Assembly (NCBI GenBank): GCA_900550185.1
Contig: URRN01000148.1
Coordinates: 1 to 5,251 of the forward strand
DNA length: 5,251 nt
From: an uncultured Collinsella sp.
Lineage (GTDB): Bacteria > Actinomycetota > Coriobacteriia > Coriobacteriales > Coriobacteriaceae
Direction: 5' to 3'
Below are positions 1 through 4,942 of the stretch, one piece after another. Numbering within the stretch: the stretch's first letter is position 1; every line of letters starts with the position of its first letter. The position numbers and the translations under genes were made by a program. A model generated the notes under the pieces. The model was not told the origin of the DNA and made no database searches. It saw only the letters and a list, made by a program, of their open reading frames with translations.

Positions 1-464
1 CCCATGCCCACGTCGTTAACCACCAAGACGGGTAGCAGCACCACGGCAAACAGCAACACGACGTACTTGATGTACGTGAGCGGCTTGAGCTTTTTCGTGG
101 AGAACTTTTTGCCGGGAATCTTGTGCAGCAGCTCCTGCAGCCAGCCAAACGGGCACAGAAAGCCACATACAAAGCGTCCCAGCAGCACGCCGAGCAAAAT
201 GAGCGTACCGGTAACATAGCAAGAAAAGTTGAACTTGGACGAGCCCACCACCGACTGGAACGACCCGATGGGGCACGCACCCGATGCCGCGGGGCACGAA
301 TAGCAATTAAGTCCAGGTACGCAGACTGTTTTTCCCGCGCCCTGATAGATGCCGCCTTTGGCAAAGTTTGGCAGGTGAATGTTGGTGACGAGCGTCGCCG
401 CCGCCTGAATGAATCCGCGAAATCGAGCCAAAACATGCGACGCAGTGTTTTCTCTTTTATCCAA
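1..464 (-). CDS. NapH-like membrane 4Fe-4S binding protein (3' end outside window)
   Basis: Not an obvious long ATG frame, but the minus frame is open for at least 154 residues and carries clear polyferredoxin-type motifs. After a hydrophobic N-terminal helix (about residues 18-28) come C48, then CYSCP (C54, C57) and GACPIG (C64), then a membrane helix (about 84-99) running into VCGFLCPFGW (C100, C104), and a third helix (about 130-150). The CPFG signature and Cys spacing are those of NapH/NosR-like integral membrane iron-sulfur proteins, which pass electrons between the quinone pool or cytoplasmic donors and periplasmic or flavin-carrying partners. The TTG at 464-462 is chosen because GGAG lies ten bases upstream (478-475) and the frame then begins MDKREN. 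It overlaps the stop of the upstream CXXC micro-protein by 8 bases, so the two are probably translationally coupled. The C-terminus, where further Cys clusters or an FMN-binding domain might lie, is cut by the window edge. The family is confident; the exact start and electron partner are not. Confidence 0.85.
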   Translation of the reverse strand, partial: MDKRENTASHVLARFRGFIQAAATLVTNIHLPNFAKGGIYQGAGKTVCVPGLNCYSCPAASGACPIGSFQSVVGSSKFNFSCYVTGTLILLGVLLGRFVCGFLCPFGWLQELLHKIPGKKFSTKKLKPLTYIKYVVLLFAVVLLPVLVVNDVGM

Positions 465-603
465 TTCCGATACACTCCAAGCACAGCCTAATCGCTTTGG
501 CCAGCACGGCATCTGCCTCGCCACGCATAACGCCAAAGCACACCATGGCAATTCCGACGATCAACAAAGCGACCTGTACCACGGGTTTTACCGCTTTGAA
601 CAA
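457..603 (-). CDS. CD1871A-type CXXC motif micro-protein, 48 aa
   Basis: A tiny gene easily missed by automatic calling. Starting at TTG 603-601, eight bases after a strong AAAGGAG (618-612), the frame encodes MFKAVKPVVQ, a single hydrophobic helix (about residues 7-26), then FGVMRGEAD, an amphipathic stretch, and a C-terminal RLCLECIGIG ending at TAA (459-457). The overall plan (short N-terminal membrane helix, RGE motif, CLECIGIG tail with C41 and C44) matches what I know of the small CD1871A family of CXXC proteins from Firmicutes and Coriobacteriia. The role of that family is not established. A CXXC pair at the membrane face, directly upstream of and overlapping a membrane 4Fe-4S gene, suggests a subunit, thiol relay or metal-site helper for that electron-transfer protein; this is inference. 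A GTG at 612-610 is in frame but too close to the Shine-Dalgarno sequence. Confidence 0.8.
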   Translation of the reverse strand: MFKAVKPVVQVALLIVGIAMVCFGVMRGEADAVLAKAIRLCLECIGIG

Positions 604-611
604 CCTGACCA

Positions 612-618
612 CTCCTTT
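612..618 (-). promoter_or_regulatory. Ribosome binding site that fixes a TTG start
   Basis: AAAGGAG on the minus strand, eight bases before the TTG at 603-601. It is a near-perfect Shine-Dalgarno sequence and the main argument that the 48-codon CXXC gene is real. Confidence 0.75.
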
Positions 619-635
619 CGTTACGCGACCATTGG

Positions 636-663
636 ACCATATCGGCTATAAAATCCGTGTTAA
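636..663 (-). promoter_or_regulatory. Possible promoter for the CXXC/4Fe-4S unit
   Basis: On the minus strand TTAACA (663-658) is followed after 16 bases by TATGGT (641-636). Both hexamers are imperfect but spacing is near the sigma-70 norm, and transcription would begin about 15-20 bases before the Shine-Dalgarno sequence of the micro-protein. It lies in the only gap between the divergent units. Low confidence without transcript data. Confidence 0.35.
647..654 (+). promoter_or_regulatory. Possible -10 element for the two-component operon
   Basis: TATAAAAT on the plus strand, about 40 bases before the response-regulator ATG. No convincing -35 hexamer sits 16-18 bases upstream, so if this is the promoter it may need an activator, for which the response regulator itself is a natural candidate. 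It overlaps the proposed leftward promoter, so the two units could interfere. Confidence 0.3.
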
Positions 664-681
664 GCGCGATTTGAAATGTGC

Positions 682-687
682 AAGGAG
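682..687 (+). promoter_or_regulatory. Ribosome binding site that fixes the response-regulator start
   Basis: AAGGAG six bases before ATG 694. The in-frame ATG at 676 has no such site before it and would add six residues in front of the conserved MRILIVEDE receiver start, so 694 is preferred. Confidence 0.85.
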
Positions 688-693
688 ACTGTT

Positions 694-1368
694 ATGCGTA
701 TTTTGATCGTCGAGGACGAGCGGGCGCTGTGTGACGCAATCGCGCGCAGCTTGCGAAACTTGGCGTACAGTGTCGACTGCTGTCACGACGGACAGGAGGC
801 GCTCGACCTACTGGACGTTGAGGCCTTCGACCTCGTGGTACTCGACCTCAACCTTCCCCGCATCGACGGCATGACCGTACTCAGGGAACTTAGGAAAACT
901 GACTGCGAGACTAAGGTACTGATTCTGTCCGCACGTGGCGAAGTATCAGATAAAGTCGCCGGACTCGATGCCGGCGCCAACGATTACCTCACCAAGCCGT
1001 TTCATCTGGACGAGCTTGCGGCAAGGATTCGCAGCCTTACCCTAAGACGCTTTACACAAAGCGACGTAGTTTTAACCTGCGGAAAGCTCAGCTTTGACAC
1101 CAAGGCGCGCATCGCTTCCGTGGACAGCGAGGCTTTATCTCTTACGCGCAAGGAAACGGGAATCTTGGAATACCTGATGCTTAATCAGGGGCGACCGGTA
1201 AGCCAAGAGGAGCTTATCGAGCACGTTTGGGATAGCAGCGTGAACAACTTTAGCAACGCAACCCGCGTTCATATTTCGTCGCTCCGAAAAAAGTTGCGCA
1301 GCGCTTTGGGATACGACCCGATTCGCAATCGGATTGGAGAGGGCTACGTTATGGAGGATAACGAATGA
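694..1368 (+). CDS. OmpR/PhoB-family response regulator, 224 aa
   Basis: A DNA-binding response regulator of normal family length. The receiver domain (about residues 1-115) has the acidic pocket E7-D8, the phospho-acceptor D51 in VVLDLNLPRIDG, the switch serine S79 in LILSAR, and K101 in YLTKPF. The C-terminal winged-helix domain (about 125-222) shows LTRKETGILEYL, VSQEELIEHVWD, the recognition helix NATRVHISSLRKKL and the wing ending in GEGYVM. Phosphorylation at D51 by the partner kinase would drive dimerisation and binding to direct repeats, probably including the divergent promoter region just upstream. Its stop overlaps the kinase start (ATGA), so the pair is one operon. Target genes are not shown by the sequence; the divergently transcribed CXXC/4Fe-4S genes are the closest candidates. 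Confidence 0.96.
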   Translation: MRILIVEDERALCDAIARSLRNLAYSVDCCHDGQEALDLLDVEAFDLVVLDLNLPRIDGMTVLRELRKTDCETKVLILSARGEVSDKVAGLDAGANDYLTKPFHLDELAARIRSLTLRRFTQSDVVLTCGKLSFDTKARIASVDSEALSLTRKETGILEYLMLNQGRPVSQEELIEHVWDSSVNNFSNATRVHISSLRKKLRSALGYDPIRNRIGEGYVMEDNE

Positions 1369-2516
1369 AAAGGCTTTCGCTGCAATGGCGCATAACGATT
1401 ATGACGGCACTGCTCACGTGTGCGGCGTGCGTGCTGACGAACTGCCTGGTTGGCTATACGGGCATGCGCTACATGGATGCCATCGGCAGTAACATCTCGG
1501 CCTTTAACGCAACCGGCGAAGATTCGCCCCAGGCGTTCGACCCGACGAAAGCGGTCCCCGATGACAGGGTCACGATCGTCGTAAACGACGCACAGGAGTC
1601 TTTTGGCACGACAGCCTGGTACATCACGGCTGGAGTCACACTCCTTGGCGGCGTGCTGGCATACTTTGTGAGCGGCCGTGCACTCAAACCGCTACGGGAT
1701 TTCGCCGCCCAGGTAGAGCGCGTGCAGCCTGACAACCTAAGCGAAATCAGACTCAGTGAAGATGTGCCCACCGAGCTACAACGATGCAGCGCCTCTTTCA
1801 ACGACATGATCGCCCGTCTTGGCGAAGGATTCTCTGCACAGCGTCAGTTTACCGGCAATGCCGCACACGAGCTGCGCACCCCGCTCGCCCTTATGCAAGC
1901 ACAGATTGAACTATTCATCTCCGAGCACTCCGGTTTGCAACCCGAAACAGCCGAGCTGCTCGGCCTGCTACAAGAACAAACCGAGCGCATGTCTCGAATG
2001 ACCAAGGTATTGCTTGAGATGAGTGAGCTCCGCAGCGTTCCTTGCGAGGACGATGTTGAACTCGGTCCCTTGTCCGAAGAGGTCCTCACTGACCTTGCGC
2101 CACTTGCCGAAAATAGGAGCATAGCCCTCAACTGTGCTGGAGACGCTTTAGCAATCGGGAGCGACACGCTCCTCTATCGGCTGGTGTTTAATCTGGTCGA
2201 AAACGCCATCCGTTACAGCCGCTCCGGCTCGACTGTCAACGTCTCCATCAGCGACAGCGACAGCCACGTGTTCCTGCGAGTCGAGGACCGGGGCCCGGGA
2301 ATACCCAAGCAGTACCGTGAGAGCATCTTCCAACCGTTCTTTCGCCTGGATAAATCCCGCAGCAGGGCATACGGCGGCGCAGGGCTCGGGCTAGCGCTTG
2401 TTTGGGAGATTGCAGTCCTACACGGCGGCACGGTAGAGGTCGAAGCAAGTTCCGAGAACGGGACTACCATGCTCGTAAGCCTTCCAAAACGATCCGCAGC
2501 GTTAACCGAACAGTAA
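1365..2516 (+). CDS. Membrane sensor histidine kinase, 383 aa
   Basis: Partner kinase of the preceding regulator, starting in the ATGA overlap. Layout: short cytoplasmic N-terminus; TM1 (about residues 10-32); an extracytoplasmic loop of only about 50 residues; TM2 (about 86-103); a HAMP-like linker (about 104-156, with ALKPLRDF); a HisKA dimerisation domain with the phospho-accepting H168 in AAHELRTPLAL; and a HATPase_c domain (about 262-375) with N-box NLVENAIRYS (N280), G1 box DRGPGIP (D308), F-box IFQPFFRLD, and G2 box GGAGLGLAL. All catalytic motifs are intact. The small outer loop has no recognisable ligand domain, so the signal may be sensed in or near the membrane. TM1 contains C19, C22 and C27, including a CAAC pair. 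The stop TAA is followed by a convergent gap. Confidence 0.96.
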   Translation: MKRLSLQWRITIMTALLTCAACVLTNCLVGYTGMRYMDAIGSNISAFNATGEDSPQAFDPTKAVPDDRVTIVVNDAQESFGTTAWYITAGVTLLGGVLAYFVSGRALKPLRDFAAQVERVQPDNLSEIRLSEDVPTELQRCSASFNDMIARLGEGFSAQRQFTGNAAHELRTPLALMQAQIELFISEHSGLQPETAELLGLLQEQTERMSRMTKVLLEMSELRSVPCEDDVELGPLSEEVLTDLAPLAENRSIALNCAGDALAIGSDTLLYRLVFNLVENAIRYSRSGSTVNVSISDSDSHVFLRVEDRGPGIPKQYRESIFQPFFRLDKSRSRAYGGAGLGLALVWEIAVLHGGTVEVEASSENGTTMLVSLPKRSAALTEQ

Positions 2517-2684
2517 AACTAGAACGAGGCCCAGTGGGTCCCGCCCTTACAAAACCCGAAGGCTTTCCATGTGTCTGTACTATGAGCCGTTGGGGAACCA
2601 GATGTCAACCAGCATGCCGAGCTCAGTCACCTCATCCTAGGGAAAGGAGCAAAGGGGCGTCACTGCTTTTGACGGTGCTCTTAG
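2517..2684. other. Convergent intergenic gap
   Basis: The kinase ends at its left and the leftward protease gene ends at its right, so this gap should hold terminators for both. No classical hairpin with a T-run is visible. The best candidate is a weak 5-bp stem CGTCA/TGACG (2658-2662 and 2670-2674) just after the protease stop, followed on the minus strand by a mixed C/T stretch. No gene is supported here. Confidence 0.5.
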
Positions 2685-3449
2685 CTACAGTAGACCTTCC
2701 ACGAAAGGTTTGAGCTTGTCGAGCATCGCGTCGCTTCTGATGACTGTACCTAAATCGAGGTGCTCACTCTTCTCCTTCGTAATCGTCTGAGTGATTACGC
2801 CCATGAACAGCAGCCTGGAGCCGATGGCAATTCCGTCGGTCGTGGGATAGCTGCCCTGGTTGAGGATGAAGGCGGGACTGCCGCTGGAGCCCTCGAATAC
2901 AGATGCGTCAACGAGGAACTCGCGCTTACCCTTGTAGTCGTTCCAAGCGGGCGTGGAAGTCCAGCCTTGCCTGATGAGGGGGGTCTTGTTGTAGTCGTCA
3001 TAGAGCCCGCTGGGGTATCCGATAAAGGTGATTTGCTCGAGCGCCGCCAAATTGTCCAGCACACTCTTCTTCGGGATGAGTCCAGAGTCGATGGATCGGT
3101 AGAAGGGCCTCTTCCCGTTTTCTTCAAGCATGCTGAGAACAGGGGCCACCGGCATCGCAACCAAGTCGAGCTCTCCGAGCTTCTTCCCCTCGATGAATGA
3201 CTTGTCGAAGTTCACGCTGATGGTCTCGCATGACGGGGCGTCACCTTCGGCTAGATTGATGACGAAGCGACCCTGAATCACATCCTTGAGGACATGGTGG
3301 TTGGTAATGAGCAGGGGCACTTTTCGCCCGTCTTCAAGGTCATAGGAAAAGAAGAATCCTGTACCCGAGACGCCCGTGCCTTCGGTAGTAATGCCCACGA
3401 TGGGGACCGTGGTAAAGAGCAGCTGCGTGCTCGTATCATTAATGTTCAT
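2685..3449 (-). CDS. Trypsin-like serine protease, no signal peptide, 254 aa
   Basis: A PA-clan (chymotrypsin/HtrA-like fold) peptidase. The triad can be read directly: H52 in LITNHHVL, D95 in GELDLVAM, and S189 in EGSSGSPAF; GTGFFF (about 30-34) is the usual first strand of this fold. There is no PDZ domain; length is about that of a bare protease domain. The N-terminus (MNINDTSTQL) has no signal peptide or membrane helix, so the enzyme is probably cytoplasmic, unlike secreted HtrA proteases. Start ATG 3449-3447 is preferred over an in-frame ATG seven codons upstream because AAGGAG (about 3465-3460) lies ten bases before it. It overlaps the upstream membrane-protein gene by 11 bases, so the two are likely translationally coupled. 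The substrate is unknown; house-keeping proteolysis, envelope stress or a defence-type effector are all possible. The peptidase fold is confident, the role is not. Confidence 0.9.
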   Translation of the reverse strand: MNINDTSTQLLFTTVPIVGITTEGTGVSGTGFFFSYDLEDGRKVPLLITNHHVLKDVIQGRFVINLAEGDAPSCETISVNFDKSFIEGKKLGELDLVAMPVAPVLSMLEENGKRPFYRSIDSGLIPKKSVLDNLAALEQITFIGYPSGLYDDYNKTPLIRQGWTSTPAWNDYKGKREFLVDASVFEGSSGSPAFILNQGSYPTTDGIAIGSRLLFMGVITQTITKEKSEHLDLGTVIRSDAMLDKLKPFVEGLL

Positions 3450-3981
3450 CGGTCTTGGTCTCCTTGTCATCGGGATCCGCCAGGTGTTCTAGGACGCGCT
3501 CGGCCAGATCAGATTTGCCCTGCTTCTCTTCTTTTCGGATAAAGATAAAAGCGACAAAGAGTCCTACTGCGCCACACGGTGCTACGCAGAGCATCAAGAT
3601 ACCGGGCAAAGATGCGAGATTGACAGATGACGACAAACCCCCGAGAAACCAGCCCAGGAACGTTGTCGCAAGACCTAAAAGGATGTCAGGTTTGTAGGAA
3701 GGGCGCTCCTGCTTGGCCTGAAGGAGCATCTCCCTTGCTTTTCTCAGGTCGCTGTCGCGCTGTCCGACGTATGATTCCTGCAGGTATTCATTGGGGATGC
3801 GAACCTCGTGGTCCTGGCGCACGGCGACGTGCTCCCGGTCATTTATGAGGTGGATGCCGTTACTTGCCTCTCCAACGCTAGCATTGTCGCCCATGTGCTC
3901 GAATACGCTGTCGAGGTCAGCCCACCTGACTCTATGGGCAAGCGCCTGGTCTTGTGGTGGGTTCTCTTGACCTTTCTCCAC
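3439..3981 (-). CDS. Unknown protein with C-terminal transmembrane hairpin, 180 aa
   Basis: I do not recognise this family. It starts with GTG (3981-3979), five bases after AAGGAG (3992-3987). Residues 1-97 are soluble, polar and rich in acidic and His residues (for example NDREHVAVRQDHEV), with a probable helix at about 75-93 (DLRKAREMLLQAKQ). Two hydrophobic segments follow (about 99-118 and 125-148), separated by a very short loop, forming a membrane hairpin. Lysine before the first and RKEEK after the second place both ends in the cytoplasm by the positive-inside rule. The tail (150-180) is highly charged. It is first in a two-gene unit with the protease, whose start lies inside its last codons. 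That fits a membrane anchor, sensor or substrate for the protease; this is inference from coupling only. Confidence 0.8.
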   Translation of the reverse strand: MEKGQENPPQDQALAHRVRWADLDSVFEHMGDNASVGEASNGIHLINDREHVAVRQDHEVRIPNEYLQESYVGQRDSDLRKAREMLLQAKQERPSYKPDILLGLATTFLGWFLGGLSSSVNLASLPGILMLCVAPCGAVGLFVAFIFIRKEEKQGKSDLAERVLEHLADPDDKETKTDEH

Positions 3982-4071
3982 CAGATCTCCTTAGAACAAG
4001 GTCCTAGCGTCTTGCGGAAGTTTATGGTCACAGCAGAGACACCATGGTTCAACCAATATATCGATGGATAG

Positions 4072-4101
4072 ATTATACCGTGCGGCTGATATGGCGACCA
4101 A
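4072..4101 (-). promoter_or_regulatory. Promoter candidate for the membrane-hairpin/protease unit
   Basis: A perfect TATAAT lies at 4077-4072 on the minus strand, about 90 bases before the GTG start. Eighteen bases upstream is a poor -35 (TTGGTC, 4101-4096). Transcription from here would give an untranslated leader of about 80 bases. No dyad operator is obvious. Confidence 0.5.
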
Positions 4102-4201
4102 GGGATGCTGCCGGCACGGCTGTGGGGTGCTAGTGACTTGCAGATTGCTGGCGACAGGCTACTAATAGCGGCATGGCTTTGCTGTTGGCTCACTCCGCCG
4201 C

Positions 4202-4242
4202 CCGCCTCACGGCGCCGGGGGTTTCTCGGCGCAGTGAGGCGG
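4202..4242. repeat. Long GC-rich hairpin
   Basis: CCGCCTCAC (4202-4210) pairs perfectly with GTGAGGCGG (4234-4242). After a single G/A mismatch, GCGCCG (4212-4217) pairs with CGGCGC (4227-4232), leaving a nine-base loop. No T-run follows on either strand, so it is not a standard intrinsic terminator. It could be a repetitive palindromic element, the scar of a mobile element end, or a transcription block between the IS remnant and the protease promoter. Confidence 0.7.
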
Positions 4243-4302
4243 CATCGGTTGTTCTAGCTGTTCTGTGCCAATAGGTTGTTTACACCCGGGTAGTGACAAA
4301 TA

Positions 4303-4357
4303 GGGAGGGCTCCCACATGCTGTGAGTTGTCTAGACGAACAGCAGAGGAGCCCTCCC
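4303..4357 (+). promoter_or_regulatory. Inverted repeat that can mask the transposase ribosome binding site
   Basis: GGGAGGGCTCC (4303-4313) is an exact reverse complement of GGAGCCCTCCC (4347-4357). Inside it TGCTGT (4318-4323) pairs with ACAGCA (4339-4344), and the loop carries the palindrome GTCTAGAC (4329-4336). The right arm takes in most of the Shine-Dalgarno GAGGAG (4345-4350) and ends at the base before ATG 4358. Transcripts entering from outside would fold and hide the start, a known way for insertion sequences to limit transposase made by read-through. Confidence 0.65.
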
Positions 4358-4637
4358 ATGGAGCAACATCCTAACGCAAGGCTCACCCCGAGGGGGCGCG
4401 AGACGCTCGTCTCGCGCATAGAGTCCGGCCTCGGCGTCGCCGAGACCGCGCGTCAGATGGGCGTCAGCCGCCAGACGGCGAGCAAGTGGCTGCGCCGCAG
4501 CAGGTCCGGAGAGCCCATGTCCGACCGCAGTAGCCGCCCGCGCAGGCTCGCGAGGTCCACGCCGCGCGAGATCGAGAACCGGGTCCGCGAGGCGCGCTCG
4601 TCACTGCCGCTCGCCCCGCCCGGGCTGGCGCCGGGCG
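4358..4637 (+). pseudogene. IS481-family transposase, N-terminal fragment
   Basis: From ATG 4358 the frame gives ARLTPRGRETLVSRIESG, then a helix-turn-helix (about residues 24-46: GVAETARQMGVSRQTASKWL), then SDRSSRPRR and STPREIENRVREAR. That order is the normal DNA-binding N-terminus of IS481 transposases, which usually exceed 300 residues. The match fades after about residue 93 (LAPPGLAPG). The DDE catalytic core is wholly absent, so it cannot transpose by itself, though a free HTH peptide might still bind IS ends. The frame happens to stay open to 5050, but everything after about 4640 is the antisense of the leftward DUF genes and reads as low-complexity Arg/Gly/Glu-rich sequence, not transposase. 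Confidence 0.85.
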
Positions 4638-4645
4638 CGCTATGC

Positions 4646-4927
4646 TTAGGGAGCGGTGGGCGCCTCCGGAGCAGCAGGGGACTCGGACGCGGTGATGCCG
4701 GAGGTGTCGATCTCGCCCAGATTGGCGAGCTGCTCGATGAGGGGGAGGCCCATCGGGTCGTCCACCTCGACGCCGCCGAGCACGATGGTGCTGTAGCGCG
4801 TGTCGACATGGGTTGTGAACACGGCCGGGTCGAAACCCGAAGCGATAAAGCCAATGCCCGCGAGGACAACACCCGCGGCAACGAGCCCGCCCGCCACGGC
4901 GAGGTAGATCTTCTTCGCACTGGTCAT
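4646..4927 (-). CDS. Short membrane-anchored protein, DUF4097-associated N-terminus, probably truncated
   Basis: 93 residues from ATG 4927-4925, eight bases after AAAGGAG (4942-4936). An N-terminal signal/anchor helix (about 6-28, KKIYLAVAGGLVAAGVVLAG) is followed by a short extracytoplasmic region, VDTRYSTIVLGGVEVDD and GLPLIEQLANLGEID, and an Ala/Pro/Glu tail ending PEAPTAP. This resembles the N-terminus and proline-rich linker of DUF4097 beta-strand-repeat envelope proteins found next to DUF1700 genes in Coriobacteriia. Those proteins carry a large beta-repeat domain after the linker, which is missing here. The stop TAA (4648-4646) lies at the junction with the transposase fragment, so the gene was probably cut there and the stop supplied at or near the join. 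A naturally short relative cannot be excluded. An in-frame GTG at 4936 is less likely because it overlaps the ribosome binding site. Confidence 0.7.
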   Translation of the reverse strand: MTSAKKIYLAVAGGLVAAGVVLAGIGFIASGFDPAVFTTHVDTRYSTIVLGGVEVDDPMGLPLIEQLANLGEIDTSGITASESPAAPEAPTAP

Positions 4928-4935
4928 GGTACTCA

Positions 4936-4942
4936 CTCCTTT
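4936..4942 (-). promoter_or_regulatory. Ribosome binding site deciding ATG 4927
   Basis: AAAGGAG immediately follows the stop codon of the DUF1700 gene (4945-4943) and lies eight bases before ATG 4927. It links the two leftward genes as an operon and rules against the overlapping GTG start at 4936. Confidence 0.75.

Larger units (their letters stand above)
3993..4276. other. Gene-free stretch between the protease unit and the IS remnant
   Basis: No reading frame here has a ribosome binding site and protein-like content on either strand. It holds the leftward promoter candidate at its left and a strong GC-rich hairpin (4202-4242) at its right. The boundary with the insertion-sequence end near 4277 is estimated, not proven. 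Confidence 0.5.
4277..4637 (+). mobile_element. Left-end remnant of an IS481-family insertion sequence
   Basis: The region contains a leader and the first ~93 codons of an IS481-type transposase, after which similarity to the family stops. A plausible outer end is the TGTTTACA at about 4277-4284, since IS481 ends usually begin with TGT. No matching right end is in the window, so neither the terminal repeat nor a target duplication can be confirmed. The right boundary (about 4630-4645) is where the transposase-like sequence gives way to antisense sequence of the DUF4097-like gene. Confidence 0.7.

Noticed and set aside
16..306. Minus-strand 96-residue frame beginning MLFVPRGIG
   Set aside because: It is a shifted reading of the 4Fe-4S gene; the frame with CYSCP and CPFG motifs is the real one.
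123..651. Several plus-strand frames of 70-120 codons
   Set aside because: They are antisense to the 4Fe-4S and CXXC genes, have no ribosome binding sites and read as unstructured sequence.
620..669. GTTACGCGA and GTTAAGCGCGA as regulator-binding direct repeats
   Set aside because: They differ in length and are far apart; similarity is within chance for such a short stretch.
676..693. Upstream ATG for the response regulator
   Set aside because: No ribosome binding site precedes it, while AAGGAG lies just before ATG 694, which matches the family start.
2658..2674. CGTCA/TGACG stem as terminator of the protease unit
   Set aside because: Only five base pairs and no clean T-run; too weak to call as a terminator.
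2760..3200. Plus-strand 146-codon frame opposite the protease
   Set aside because: It is antisense to a protease with an intact catalytic triad, so it is a shadow frame.
3843..4193. Minus-strand 116-codon frame upstream of the membrane-hairpin gene
   Set aside because: It overlaps the start of the well-supported GTG gene in another frame and spans the promoter candidate; composition is not protein-like.
4453..4920. Minus-strand 155-codon Ser/Arg-rich frame
   Set aside because: A GC-rich shadow of the DUF4097-like gene and the transposase fragment, without a ribosome binding site.
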